Shown here: piece after piece, positions 49,274-58,991 of the stretch | Layout: each line of letters begins with the position of its first letter | How positions within the stretch are numbered: the stretch's first letter is position 1 | Assembly: GCF_028728065.1 (NCBI RefSeq) | Contig: NZ_CP117811.1 | Location: 496,001 to 560,000, forward strand | Direction of reading: 5' to 3' | Source: Lentisphaera profundi | GTDB lineage: Bacteria > Verrucomicrobiota > Lentisphaeria > Lentisphaerales > Lentisphaeraceae | Length of the DNA: 64,000 bases | Translations under genes and position numbers: made by a program | Notes under the pieces: generated by a model | Database searches by the model: none | Told to the model about the DNA's origin: nothing | The model's input: only the letters and a program-made list of their open reading frames with translations

Positions 49274-50578
49274 ATGACTCAATTACCAAAAGAATTTATT
49301 AATCAAGAACTTATCGAATCAGAAACGGGTACTTGGCTTAGCGATTTTCGTAAAAGCCATGCCGCTAAAGTTATTGACTTAGAGTTTCCAGGGCGCGCCA
49401 ATGAGCGTTGGAAGTATACGCCTTTGCGTGGAGTCCTTGAGTTAAGTTATAGCGCATCGCCAAGTATTGACTTAAATGAAGCTCAAGTAAAAGATCATCG
49501 ACTGGCAGGAAGCATTGAATTAGTTTTTGTTAATGGTGGGTTCTCTGAGGAACTTTCCATTATTCCGGCTACTTTGCCAAAAGGTTTTACTATTGCTCCC
49601 GTATCAGTAGCCCTTGCGGGAAATTCAGCCCACGATGTTCAAAATATCTTAGAGTATGAAGGTGATGGCGAAGAAGATGTATTCGAGACTCTGAATAAGA
49701 GTTCCTTCCGTGATGGAGCTTTTATTAAAGTTTCTAAGGGAGCGTATAGCGAAACACCTATTCACATCCTCAACTTCAGTAGTGCAGAACAGAGTACGGT
49801 TAATTTTTCACGTCACATGATTTACTTAGAAGATGGTGCGATAGCCAGTGTGATCGAAACTTGTGCTAATCAAGCTGGTGAACTTAAGCATATAAATAAT
49901 ATTATGACTGATGTTGTTCTGCAAGAACGGTCGCTGTTGACTTATAGTCGCTTACAGGTTGAGACAGAGCAGTCTATTAATGTTTCGGCTTTAAGAGCTC
50001 GAATTGGCGCAGATGCAAAATTCAACTCATCAGTATTTTCTGCTGGCGGAGCGTTAAGTCGCCACTTTATGGATGTTGAGCTCAATGGTAAGCACGCGGA
50101 AACGGACTTGCAGGGCTTATTCACCACGAAAGGTGAAATGCATGCAGATAACCGTGGTATTATTCGTCACAAAGTTCCTGAGTGTGAATCTAATCAACTT
50201 TATAAAGGTGTTTTAGACGATAGTTCACGTGGAGTTTTTAACGGCATAGTTAATATCGCCCGCGATGCACAACTTAGTAATGCTAATCAGATGAATCGTA
50301 ATTTATTGCTTAGTCGTAAAGCTAGAGTCGATGCAAAACCAGAGTTAGACGTTTATGCTGATGACGTAAAAGCGGCTCATGGTGCCGCTATTGGGCAATT
50401 AGATGCTTCCGAACTTTTCTATCTTCAGACTCGTTGTATTTCTCGTGAGCAGGCGATTCAGATGTTAATTAAAGGCTTTATGCACGAAGTTATCGATAAG
50501 GCGCCGGCAATTCTCAAGCCAAAATTAGATGTGATTTTTGATAATTATTTCGATGCTGAGGATGTGTTGACATGCTAG
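49274..50578 (+). CDS. sufD: Fe-S cluster assembly protein SufD
   Basis: The 434-residue protein is the SufB paralogue in the SufBC2D complex. It has the N-terminal helical part with RANERWKYTPL and the beta-helix core ending in ELFYLQTRCISREQAIQMLIKGFMHEVID. The conserved AHGAAIGQLDASELFYL segment carries the histidine needed for iron entry. It overlaps sufS by seven bases, so the two are coupled. Confidence 0.95.
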   Translation: MTQLPKEFINQELIESETGTWLSDFRKSHAAKVIDLEFPGRANERWKYTPLRGVLELSYSASPSIDLNEAQVKDHRLAGSIELVFVNGGFSEELSIIPATLPKGFTIAPVSVALAGNSAHDVQNILEYEGDGEEDVFETLNKSSFRDGAFIKVSKGAYSETPIHILNFSSAEQSTVNFSRHMIYLEDGAIASVIETCANQAGELKHINNIMTDVVLQERSLLTYSRLQVETEQSINVSALRARIGADAKFNSSVFSAGGALSRHFMDVELNGKHAETDLQGLFTTKGEMHADNRGIIRHKVPECESNQLYKGVLDDSSRGVFNGIVNIARDAQLSNANQMNRNLLLSRKARVDAKPELDVYADDVKAAHGAAIGQLDASELFYLQTRCISREQAIQMLIKGFMHEVIDKAPAILKPKLDVIFDNYFDAEDVLTC

Positions 50579-51789
50579 ATATCGCCAAAATTAGAGCGGA
50601 TTTTCCTATCTTAGAAAGACAGGTTCATAAAAAGAATTTGGCTTACTTAGATAATGGAGCCACGACTCTAAAGCCGAATCAGGTAGTTGAGACAATTGAT
50701 AAGCATTACAAAGAAGAATGCTCCAACATTCACCGGGGCATTCATTGGTTGAGTGAACGTGCAACAGAGTCTTACGAAGGCACGCGCGAAAAAGTTAAAA
50801 ACCTTATCAATGCAGAAAGTACCGATAACATTGTCTTTAATAGTGGTACAACCGCGGGCATTAATTTAGTCGTTCAAAGTTATGGTCGTAGTCAGTTAAA
50901 TGCTGGTGACGAGGTCATTATTAGTGCAATGGAACATCATTCAAATATAGTGCCTTGGCAGATGCTGCGCGATGAAAAAGGTATTGTGATTAAAGTAGTT
51001 CCCGTGCTCGAAGATGGTTCGCTTGATATGGCTGCTTTTTACGCATTAATTAGTGAAAAAACTAAGTTTATTTCGATTATGTATGTTTCAAATGTTTTGG
51101 GTACAGTGAATCCGATGCAAGAAATCTGTGATAAGGCCAATGAATTAAATATCCCCGTCTTAGTAGATGCGGCTCAAGCGATTGCGCACATGCCTGTAGA
51201 TGTCCAGAAATTGAATTGCACTTTCATGGTTTTTTCAGCACACAAAATGTATGGTCCCACTGGTGTAGGTGTGCTTTATGGCAAAGCAGAATACTTAGAA
51301 AAGATGCCTCCAGTTAATGGTGGTGGTGATATGATTCTTTCTGTGAGTTTTGATAAGACAGTTTACAATGTAGCTCCCTATAAATTTGAAGCCGGTACGC
51401 CGAATATTGCAGGTGTTATTGGTCTGGGTGCTGCAGTTGATTACTTACTGACTTTTGATTGGCAGCAAGTGGAAGATCGCGAAGCGGAACTGATTGCGTA
51501 TGCACATGAAAAATTAGAGCAGATTCCTGGTTTGAAAATTATTGGTACGGCAAAAATTAAATCGGGTGCAGTGTCCTTTACTATGAAGGATATTCACCCC
51601 CATGATATCGGCACAATCGTCGATCGTTCAGGTGTGGCCATTCGTACGGGACATCACTGTGCTCAGCCACTGATGGAATTTTATGGTATAGTGGCGACCG
51701 CACGAGCTTCATTTGCGATCTATAACACAAAAGAAGAAGTGGATCAATTGGTGAAAGCACTGGAAAAAGTCCAGGAGATTTTTGCATGA
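50572..51789 (+). CDS. sufS: Cysteine desulfurase SufS
   Basis: A class V PLP aminotransferase that takes sulfur from cysteine. The 405-residue protein starts with IRADFPILERQVHKKNLAYLDNGATT, has FNSGTTAGINLV and AMEHHSNIVPWQML, and the PLP lysine in VFSAHKMYGPTGVG. The persulfide cysteine is in RTGHHCAQPLMEF. It is the group II (SufS) type by these motifs. The stop overlaps the sufU start as ATGA. Confidence 0.96.
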   Translation: MLDIAKIRADFPILERQVHKKNLAYLDNGATTLKPNQVVETIDKHYKEECSNIHRGIHWLSERATESYEGTREKVKNLINAESTDNIVFNSGTTAGINLVVQSYGRSQLNAGDEVIISAMEHHSNIVPWQMLRDEKGIVIKVVPVLEDGSLDMAAFYALISEKTKFISIMYVSNVLGTVNPMQEICDKANELNIPVLVDAAQAIAHMPVDVQKLNCTFMVFSAHKMYGPTGVGVLYGKAEYLEKMPPVNGGGDMILSVSFDKTVYNVAPYKFEAGTPNIAGVIGLGAAVDYLLTFDWQQVEDREAELIAYAHEKLEQIPGLKIIGTAKIKSGAVSFTMKDIHPHDIGTIVDRSGVAIRTGHHCAQPLMEFYGIVATARASFAIYNTKEEVDQLVKALEKVQEIFA

Positions 51790-52217
51790 GTAATCAGCTC
51801 TATCAGCAAACTGTCTTAAAACACAATCGCGATCCCCGTAACTTTGGCGAGATAGATGATTGTAGTCATCATGCAGAGGGTTTTAATCCTCTCTGCGGTG
51901 ACGAAGTTAAGGTGTTTTTGCAGGTGGAGGGTGATGAACTTAAAGATTTAAAATTTACCGGTAAAGGCTGTGCCGTTTCTCAAGCTTCTGCATCTATCAT
52001 GACGGAGGCTTTAAAAGGGAAAAAATTGAGTGAAGTTCAAGTGCAGTACGAAGACTTTATAAAAATGGCATCGGGTGAAAAGCTAAATCCCAGTGGCGAA
52101 ATTGCGGCATTCGCAGGGATTAGTCAATTCCCCTCACGAGTCAAATGTGCCGTGTTAGCATGGAAAACTTTTAATGCGGCTATTGCAGGCGCAGATAATA
52201 CAATTTCGACGGAATAA
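51786..52217 (+). CDS. sufU: SufU-type sulfur relay / scaffold protein
   Basis: The 143-residue protein has the three conserved cysteines C37 (NPLCGDEV, with D39), C62 (GKGCAVSQASASIM) and C121 (RVKCAVLAW). Between the second and third is the 18-20 residue insert that sets SufU apart from IscU. In Gram-positive bacteria SufU is a zinc-dependent sulfur acceptor from SufS. Its place directly after sufS fits that role. Confidence 0.93.
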   Translation: MSNQLYQQTVLKHNRDPRNFGEIDDCSHHAEGFNPLCGDEVKVFLQVEGDELKDLKFTGKGCAVSQASASIMTEALKGKKLSEVQVQYEDFIKMASGEKLNPSGEIAAFAGISQFPSRVKCAVLAWKTFNAAIAGADNTISTE

Positions 52218-52221
52218 TAAA

Positions 52222-52791
52222 ATGGATTTAAAATATTTTACACAACCAACACCAAATCCCAATGCGGTGAAGTTTATTCTCAATGTGGATGTGATCTCCA
52301 AAGGGCGCGTTTCTTACTCAAAAGCTGAGGATTGCCACAATAATGATTTCGCGGCAACGCTTTTTGCTATTGATTGTATTGTACAAGTACACTTTTTTGA
52401 AAACGTGATCACGGTAACGCAAAATGGTGATATGTATTGGGAAGAATTAGAAGATGCTGTGATTGCTTTGCTGCAAGATGGTATTGATAAGCATGACCCT
52501 GAGTTTCAAGTTGGTGAAGATGAAGATGAGCGTCGTGCTAAACTCAGTCCCGAAGTTCGTCAAATTGAAGATATTTTAGATCGTACAGTACGACCTAGCC
52601 TACAAGGTGATGGTGGTGACTTAATGGTTTTAGGCTATGATTTAGAATCAAAAATACTTAAAGTTATGTATGAAGGAGCCTGCAATAGTTGCGCGAGCTC
52701 CACTACAGGAACTTTGATGGCAATTAAATCGACTTTGCAAGCAGAGTTTGATCCTGATCTTGAAGTGGCAGTTATAGGAGAAGATGTATGA
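52222..52791 (+). CDS. Nfu-type Fe-S carrier
   Basis: The 189-residue protein has an N-terminal Nfu_N domain (FTQPTPNPNAVKFIL) and a C-terminal NifU-like domain with C154-x-x-C157 (EGACNSCASSTTGTL). It should receive clusters from SufBCD and pass them on. The longest open frame starts at 52174 inside sufU; the ATG at 52222 begins at the usual family N-terminus, four bases after the sufU stop. Its own stop overlaps the next gene as ATGA. Confidence 0.9.
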   Translation: MDLKYFTQPTPNPNAVKFILNVDVISKGRVSYSKAEDCHNNDFAATLFAIDCIVQVHFFENVITVTQNGDMYWEELEDAVIALLQDGIDKHDPEFQVGEDEDERRAKLSPEVRQIEDILDRTVRPSLQGDGGDLMVLGYDLESKILKVMYEGACNSCASSTTGTLMAIKSTLQAEFDPDLEVAVIGEDV

Positions 52792-53114
52792 AAGACTTAA
52801 TTGATCTCACAGAAAAAGCAAAAGAGCATGTTTTAGAGCTGATAAAAAAAGAAGATGAAGGCAAAGGTTTACGTCTTGGAGTTAAAGGCGGAGGCTGTTC
52901 TGGTTTATCTTATTCGATTACCTTTGATGCTCAAAAAGAGCGTGATAATATTTTGGTTTTCGAGGGTTTTGAAGTTCTTTTAGATCCTAAATCAGCCGTT
53001 TATTTAAAGGGCATAGTACTCGACTATGATGATAGCCTAGAAGGTAAAGGGTTTATTTTCGTAAATCCCAATGCTTCAAATACATGTGGTTGCGGAGAGT
53101 CGTTCTCGATCTAA
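52788..53114 (+). CDS. A-type Fe-S carrier (SufA/ErpA-like)
   Basis: The 108-residue protein has the A-type cysteines C37 (GGGCSGLSY), C100 and C102 (NTCGCGESF). These carriers hold or deliver Fe-S clusters. The start overlaps the Nfu stop as ATGA. It is the last gene of the regulator-B-C-D-S-U-nfu-A operon. I cannot say if it is closer to SufA or ErpA. Confidence 0.93.
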   Translation: MKDLIDLTEKAKEHVLELIKKEDEGKGLRLGVKGGGCSGLSYSITFDAQKERDNILVFEGFEVLLDPKSAVYLKGIVLDYDDSLEGKGFIFVNPNASNTCGCGESFSI

Positions 53115-53121
53115 ACAACTC

Positions 53122-53151
53122 AGTGAGTTTAAGTATATACTTAAATTCACT
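53122..53151 (+). other. 30-base palindrome after the SUF operon
   Basis: AGTGAGTTTAAGTATA and its reverse complement meet without a loop, with one mismatch in 15 pairs. It follows the last SUF gene by seven bases. There is no T tract, so it may be a processing or 3' end stability hairpin, or an operator for the next gene. Confidence 0.4.
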
Positions 53152-53232
53152 AGAATTTAACATGCTTTATATGGGAAGATATGATCGCTTAGGCATTGTT
53201 TATACTATCGATTTTATATAAGGATGTGTTAG

Positions 53233-54699
53233 ATGAATAAAAGAAAAAGTGTCTTTTTAGTTTTCTTACTTTGGAGTGCCGTAGCCTTTGCTTTAGATCC
53301 TCAGACGAATGAAGCTAAGACAGCAAAATTATACCAGAGTTTTTTTGAAGGTGAAATTGCGGAGCTAGCAAAGCTCAATTTATTTTTGACCCAGATGCCC
53401 AAAGGCGGAGATTTACATCATCATTATTCAGGTAGCATTTACCTAGAAACTTACCTTGAGTGGATCGAGAAAAAGCGTTGGGGGATCGATGTTCAAACCC
53501 TCAAAATTATCCCGAAAGTTATCGAGCAGAGTACGGCCTCGGTTTTAACTATTCCCGATTTGATGAAGAACGGTACTTTATACAGAAAGCTTGTGACTCT
53601 GTGGTCAAATAAAGATTATAGCAATCATGCCCATGAGCAGTTGCCACCAGATAGTAATTTCTTTAATACTTTCGGATACTTTAAAGAAGTATCGCCATTA
53701 AATCATAATCTTGGTTTAAAAATTCTCAAAGAAAGAGCAGTGAAAGAAAATCTTTCCTATATCGAAACGATGTTGAGTAATGTCGGTGTGCAATCAAGTG
53801 ATTACTTCACTGATCTAGAAATAAATACTTATGTAAAAGCTTTGAGAAAATGTGATAATCAAGGACAAGTAAACCAGATACTAGAAGACTTAGAAAGCGT
53901 GCTGGTCGCTCAAAAAAAATTCACTCAAACGATAGATGACTTTAATGAAAATATCATCAAGAATCATCAAGGGATAGACGATGCTGAATTTATGATGCGC
54001 TACCAGACTTATGCGGTTCGTGTCTTGGATCCACTACAAGTCTTCAGTGGGCTTCTTTCAGCGTATTTAGCCTGTGGAAAAAATCCTTACCTCGTGGGAG
54101 TTAATATTGTAGCGCCAGAAAATAACTACGTGGCTTTAAAAGATTATACCTTACATATGCGGATGTATAACTATTTGAAGGCTAAGTATCCAAAGGTTAA
54201 TAGAGCTCTTCACGCAGGGGAATTGACTGTAGGCATGGTTAGGCCCAAGAATTTGCAGTTTCACATCAAAGAAGCCTTGGAGATAGCCGGAGCTCAAAGG
54301 ATTGGCCATGGAGTAGATATTGCTTATGAATATGATTCCTTAGTGACTTTGAAGAAGATTAAAGAGCAAGCCGTGGTAGAGATTAATCTAACAAGCAATG
54401 AATTTATTTTAGGTGTTGAAGGTGAGAGTCATCCCTATGTCTTGTATGAGTCCTATGGTGTACCACTGGTGATTTCTACAGATGATTCAGGCGTTTCAAG
54501 AAACAATCTGACAAATGAATACTTGCTCTTGGCAAGTCGTTACCAACCATCATATAAAAAACTTAAAGAGTATGTATTTAACAGTGTTAAATATTCCTTT
54601 TTGAGTGATAGCGATAAGCAGGAGCTTGCTGATAGAGTTCGAGTGAAGTTCAGTCACTTCGAAAAAGAGATGGCTCAATTTTCCAGAGAACTTAATTAA
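53233..54699 (+). CDS. Secreted adenosine deaminase, ADGF/CECR1-like
   Basis: The 488-residue protein has a signal peptide (KSVFLVFLLWSAVAFA) and the adenosine deaminase TIM barrel. Zinc ligands and catalytic residues are present: HHH at 62-64 in KGGDLHHHYSGS, HAGE near 336, RIGHGVDIA near 356, and STDDSGVS near 416. The long N-terminal part and the spacing resemble the ADGF (CECR1/ADA2) group and not the cytoplasmic Add enzyme. It should deaminate adenosine or deoxyadenosine in the periplasm or outside, so nucleosides can be used. It stands alone after the SUF operon. Confidence 0.85.
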   Translation: MNKRKSVFLVFLLWSAVAFALDPQTNEAKTAKLYQSFFEGEIAELAKLNLFLTQMPKGGDLHHHYSGSIYLETYLEWIEKKRWGIDVQTLKIIPKVIEQSTASVLTIPDLMKNGTLYRKLVTLWSNKDYSNHAHEQLPPDSNFFNTFGYFKEVSPLNHNLGLKILKERAVKENLSYIETMLSNVGVQSSDYFTDLEINTYVKALRKCDNQGQVNQILEDLESVLVAQKKFTQTIDDFNENIIKNHQGIDDAEFMMRYQTYAVRVLDPLQVFSGLLSAYLACGKNPYLVGVNIVAPENNYVALKDYTLHMRMYNYLKAKYPKVNRALHAGELTVGMVRPKNLQFHIKEALEIAGAQRIGHGVDIAYEYDSLVTLKKIKEQAVVEINLTSNEFILGVEGESHPYVLYESYGVPLVISTDDSGVSRNNLTNEYLLLASRYQPSYKKLKEYVFNSVKYSFLSDSDKQELADRVRVKFSHFEKEMAQFSRELN

Positions 54700-54756
54700 G
54701 CTCAGTTTGTTTTAACTTTCATGAAGTAGCTAAGGCTTAGTGCGATAGTACATTTC

Positions 54757-55524
54757 CTAGTGAGAAGGGAAAAGGACTTGGAATTCACGATGTTCATTCA
54801 TATCTTGCCAGGGGGAGTCACCTGGGCCTTCTAGGCTAGGCTGATCATAGCCCGAATAAATCCGGTCAATATGTATGGCCTGGCCCTGCTGATAGCAGCG
54901 GAGTCGCCAGCTCTTACATGATAATTCAAATGATTTTTCATCGAGGGCTTTAATGCGGTCTCGATCCGGTCGAATTCCCGCAGAGAGGATTTGGCTAGAG
55001 AGGCGTTTAATTTGCCATTGAGAGTTAGCCTCAAGCCATTTGATTTGATCTTGTGCAATATCTTCCCAGATGACATCAAAATGTTGATGGCTATCCACCT
55101 CGTCAATCCAGCCTGCAGCTGAGTTTTCAAATGCATCAGCGAAAGGGATATAGGGCTTGATATCAAAGATAGGGGTTCCATCAATAAGGTCGTGACCAAT
55201 AATGGTAATTGAGTTTGAGTTAACTTTTAAAAGTTTGACACAAGAGAGTCCTAGTGGGTTGGGTCGATGAGGACTACGAGTCGCTAAAACGGAGATTTTT
55301 TTGTTGCCACGAGGAGGAAAGACTTTTGCTTTCCATGAAGAACTGAGGTGAAAGTGGAAAATAAGCCATAGGCGTTCAATGCCAGTTAAATCTTGAATGG
55401 CCTGTGACATGTCTTCTGTGAAAATGACTTCTGCTTCTAAACTTCTAAGTGAGCCTTGGCTCGGAAGTTCATACAGTTCATTCGATTGACATTTTATATG
55501 AGCAATAGGCCTTATTTGAATCAT
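54757..55524 (-). CDS. trmO: TrmO-like tRNA methyltransferase
   Basis: TrmO methylates t6A37 to m6t6A37 in tRNA-Thr. The 255-residue protein has the IRPIAHIKCQSNELYELPSQG N-terminus, GIERLWLIFHFH, and the SAM-site motif SPHRPNPLGLS, then DLIDGTPIFDIKPYIPFADA. The C-terminal TrmO domain is present and somewhat longer than in E. coli YaeB (235 residues). Its start overlaps the stop of the upstream gene as ATGA. Last gene of the leftward series. Confidence 0.9.
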   Translation of the reverse strand: MIQIRPIAHIKCQSNELYELPSQGSLRSLEAEVIFTEDMSQAIQDLTGIERLWLIFHFHLSSSWKAKVFPPRGNKKISVLATRSPHRPNPLGLSCVKLLKVNSNSITIIGHDLIDGTPIFDIKPYIPFADAFENSAAGWIDEVDSHQHFDVIWEDIAQDQIKWLEANSQWQIKRLSSQILSAGIRPDRDRIKALDEKSFELSCKSWRLRCYQQGQAIHIDRIYSGYDQPSLEGPGDSPWQDMNEHREFQVLFPSH

Positions 55525-57296
55525 TTCTGTGAATCAATCATTTCTTGAAGCTTTCCTTTGTATTGTGGGAAACGCCTTTCGAAATCTTTTCGACTAGAAT
55601 TGAGAATACGATTAAAAGAGGGGATTTGTCGCCCTTCACTGAATTTCTTCATTTTGATTTGATAGTTTGAATGGAGAGTTTTAGCCATGTTTAAAAACTG
55701 ACTTGAGCTAGCCTCAAATTCGGGGCCATAGATAATGAGCGTCATGGATCTGCGGAGTAAGTTATGGATACCATAAAGGACTTCGTTTTCATCGGAGCTT
55801 TTATAGAGTTCAAGGAACATATCACTGACAAAACTATCGAGATCGGGGCTTGGTTTTATATTGTTGAATTTCGCGTATTCTTTTAAGTATTCACGAGATT
55901 TTTTGGTGTCGCCTCGCATGTATAAGGCTAAAATAGCTTCTTTCAAAAAATTTCCATAACCCGATTTAAAAGAACTGGAGTTTGTTTTTGCTATCGCTTC
56001 TAGGTTTAAACGCTTAACGACATCCGCGAGTTTGAGGTTGTTCGTCCAATCAATAGAGAGTTTATCGCCATCGCGGTATTCAAGTAATTTACCACTCTGG
56101 AATGCCGAATAGAGACTCTGGACAATCATACGTTCACATTTGACCGAGAGTTCAGTATGGCCGGCCTGTTTACCACGCCAAGCCCAGTATATAGCATGTG
56201 CTTGTGGTAGGCGCCATTCGAGATCAGGGCTGATTTCTTTTTCTACTTGGAGGGCAATGGAAGGGATAATGCGGTAATGCATTTCTGACCATCTTCTCTT
56301 AAGGAAATTAGAGATTAGATCTAAAGTAATTTTTCGAGTCTTTGGTGGGAGGTGGTTAAATGTTTCACTAAAAGCTTTCGGGAGTTTGCCGGACCTTCTA
56401 TAAAAGGCTTCCACTTTGGTCCAGTCACTTAAGTTTTCCTGAAGCTTCATGAAGTGATCTTTAAATGAAGTGATATCACTTAAGGCTAATTGTAGGGTTT
56501 TGAATTCAAGAGGTGCGCTATGAGTTTCTTGAGCGTACTGAATGAGTAGGGCGCGTTGATCCTCAGTCAAAACTTTGTCTAATTGAGTGGGGATGGTCTC
56601 ATCTAAGACAATGTTATTCAGTAAAGTTTTTAAGTCCTGTTTGAGTAGGTAAGCAGTGGCTTGTGCGACACCTGCTTTTTCTAGTTTGTCTCCTAGGATT
56701 AATGCATTGATATAGAGCTCGTCCATGGCTTTCCAGTCGGGCTTATTACCGTAGATTCTTTGCATCTCAATGGCCCATTGAATCTTGTAGTAACGATTGG
56801 CATCATCTAAATTTTTATCGATTTTATGACTAAATAACCAGCCTAGCTCATGGTAGAGTTCAGGGTCATTATTATTGTAGCGCATGGCTTCATCACGGAT
56901 TAAAGAGATACCTCTTTGAACCCAGTGCCATCTTTCCGCAGGGTCTTCAACAGTTACGGAGATGTTGTAAGCCATATTCCATGCAAGGTGATTCACCGCA
57001 GTTGTGTATCGCGGTTGCAGGATGGTGATGAGCTTCGCTATTTGGTAACTCTCATGAAAACGCAACTCTTCTTGGTTTTTGATATTTTTGATCCATAGCC
57101 AGTTCGCCATGAGCCCCCTAAAGCTACCAAGTGCCACAGTGGTAAAAACTATTTCGGGAGGAGCGTCTTTTAATATGACTTCATCATTGAGTTTATGTTC
57201 ACGTCGTAAATCACTGAGTCGATTAATGGATATGTGCGCGAGGAATAGCGAGCAGGCCATAAGTATGAAGCAGATGGGATAAGTTTTTTTATTCAT
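55521..57296 (-). CDS. Membrane-anchored helical protein of unknown function
   Basis: The 591-residue protein has a single N-terminal membrane span (about 6-22) and a large, mainly helical periplasmic part. Residues about 55-170 have a TPR-like look (GSFRGLMANWLWIKNIKNQEE, LQPRYTTAVNHLAWNMAYN, DPELYHELGWLFSHK). The gene overlaps the ABC permease upstream and trmO downstream, both by ATGA, so it is made together with them. A partner role with the permease is plausible. Not otherwise recognised. Confidence 0.6.
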   Translation of the reverse strand: MNKKTYPICFILMACSLFLAHISINRLSDLRREHKLNDEVILKDAPPEIVFTTVALGSFRGLMANWLWIKNIKNQEELRFHESYQIAKLITILQPRYTTAVNHLAWNMAYNISVTVEDPAERWHWVQRGISLIRDEAMRYNNNDPELYHELGWLFSHKIDKNLDDANRYYKIQWAIEMQRIYGNKPDWKAMDELYINALILGDKLEKAGVAQATAYLLKQDLKTLLNNIVLDETIPTQLDKVLTEDQRALLIQYAQETHSAPLEFKTLQLALSDITSFKDHFMKLQENLSDWTKVEAFYRRSGKLPKAFSETFNHLPPKTRKITLDLISNFLKRRWSEMHYRIIPSIALQVEKEISPDLEWRLPQAHAIYWAWRGKQAGHTELSVKCERMIVQSLYSAFQSGKLLEYRDGDKLSIDWTNNLKLADVVKRLNLEAIAKTNSSSFKSGYGNFLKEAILALYMRGDTKKSREYLKEYAKFNNIKPSPDLDSFVSDMFLELYKSSDENEVLYGIHNLLRRSMTLIIYGPEFEASSSQFLNMAKTLHSNYQIKMKKFSEGRQIPSFNRILNSSRKDFERRFPQYKGKLQEMIDSQK

Positions 57297-58879
57297 TTTC
57301 TAACCACTTTGCCAAATTCTTTTCGTTTTATGCACTGAACCGTCAGGATTAAAAGTGCAGATACTTTTAGTACAACTTCAATAAACATGATTTTGAAAGC
57401 TTCGAAATAACTGAGGATCTGTCCTCGTGCAAGGTATTCGCCACTATGAAAATCACCAAATCCTGCAATGATTTTGGCAAGAGCTATATGGAAGTAATAG
57501 ATGATTTGTTCCATGAAGTTCTGGGGGAGAGTATTGCTAATGAAAGAGTTGAGGATAGATCCTAAAATGAAGTAAGTTCCTGCAAGTAAAATAGCCATGC
57601 TCGATGAGAAGAGGAAGCCAAAAGTACAGCCGACAGCAGTGAAAGTTGCCAGTAGACCAGTATACAAAAAGAATGTTTGAGTCATGGATGCAATGAAAGA
57701 GTATTGGCCCATAACTAAAAAAGGACCTTCGCCTTTCCGTATTAAGACGGCATTAGTACTGCCCTTGCCGCCTTCGGCATTGGTGATTTTTATCTTTGCT
57801 TCGCCATCATCGGAAATGAAATCAGGGCGGATCGGAAGGTGATAGTAACGAGCTCCTCGTCCTTGCCAGAGGTAAGGGTCACTCCATAATTTTTTCTTGG
57901 GTTCCCACATGGAGATATTAATATTGATGTTACCAGTTTTACTTAAGCTATTTAAATCTAAGCCATAGAAAAACCGCATTTTCAAAAAAATGTTTGATTT
58001 TTGTGAGCTATCCAGACCGGTAAAAACCCACTCTCTAGATTCGCCTCTATCGATACGGCCCTCAGAGCGATTGAGTTCATCTCGAATAAGCGGGATCATG
58101 TTAGCGCGCATTTTTTCATTGGCTAGGCCTTTAGCGACTCGCTTGGTAAAAACTTCTTCTGCAGAAAGTAAGCGGAACGAAGGTGTCGCATCGTGGTGAA
58201 TTCTTGCCGTTAATAATTCATTTTTTACCGCGGCCAGTTTTTGTAGATTAGCTAAGGCATAAGTAAGGCTAGTGAAGATATTGGCCTTGTTGAGGCCAAG
58301 GGTATCAATATCTTTAAAATCATCTTTGGTGAATTGTTTCTTCAAGCCATTAATGGAATGGTAGAGCATGGCATGCTGGTTTGCCATGGATGCAATTTGC
58401 TGATCTTTAATTTTACCATTGGGGTAGCTTTCAAAAAGCCAGGCAATCACCCGGTCAGAATCTTTGGTATAACTATCTTTAAGTTTCTTGTAATCATTTG
58501 TGATATGCCAAGTAATATAGCAAAAACATAGGGCGAGTAAGGTGGCCGAAATGATCATGGTCCCCAGGAATTTCCCCAGCCATATATGAGAGCTTCGCAC
58601 AGGTCTAGTGAGCATGAGCTGTATTTGATGTGATTCAACTTCTTGAGATGATAAGTTGAAGGCACTGAGCCATAGGGTGATCATGGCGCAAAGTAGGACG
58701 GCCATGGTGATCGAGTATTCGAGCCTTACAAGAAACATGCTCTTGAGGGTGCCATCTCCAGATGTATCTGCAGACAGGATCCATATTACGCACAATAATA
58801 CAGGTATTATCGTGAGTAGTGCTTTTGAGCGAAAGTGAGCTCGGAGAGTTTGTTTAGCAATTGTAAGTATTTGAAACAT
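57293..58879 (-). CDS. ABC-2 type transporter permease
   Basis: The 528-residue membrane protein starts with a span near 18-38, a second near 57-80 and a third near 105-125. A periplasmic domain of about 250 residues follows. Then there are four more spans near 388-410, 418-445, 455-475 and 500-520. The LSSQEVESHQIQLMLTRPVRSSHIWLGKFLG segment between TM2 and TM3 is typical of ABC-2 exporters. No ATPase gene is next to it, so that partner must lie elsewhere. The coupled downstream gene encodes an anchored periplasmic protein. Confidence 0.75.
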   Translation of the reverse strand: MFQILTIAKQTLRAHFRSKALLTIIPVLLCVIWILSADTSGDGTLKSMFLVRLEYSITMAVLLCAMITLWLSAFNLSSQEVESHQIQLMLTRPVRSSHIWLGKFLGTMIISATLLALCFCYITWHITNDYKKLKDSYTKDSDRVIAWLFESYPNGKIKDQQIASMANQHAMLYHSINGLKKQFTKDDFKDIDTLGLNKANIFTSLTYALANLQKLAAVKNELLTARIHHDATPSFRLLSAEEVFTKRVAKGLANEKMRANMIPLIRDELNRSEGRIDRGESREWVFTGLDSSQKSNIFLKMRFFYGLDLNSLSKTGNININISMWEPKKKLWSDPYLWQGRGARYYHLPIRPDFISDDGEAKIKITNAEGGKGSTNAVLIRKGEGPFLVMGQYSFIASMTQTFFLYTGLLATFTAVGCTFGFLFSSSMAILLAGTYFILGSILNSFISNTLPQNFMEQIIYYFHIALAKIIAGFGDFHSGEYLARGQILSYFEAFKIMFIEVVLKVSALLILTVQCIKRKEFGKVVRK

Positions 58880-58991
58880 TTAAGCCTTGTGATCTTCTCG
58901 TTGCTATTTAATAGAATTAGCTTAGACCTTTTATAAAGCTTGAGCAATAGAAGCTTGGAGAGAAATCTTTAAAAAAGAAGGTAAAAAAGAC

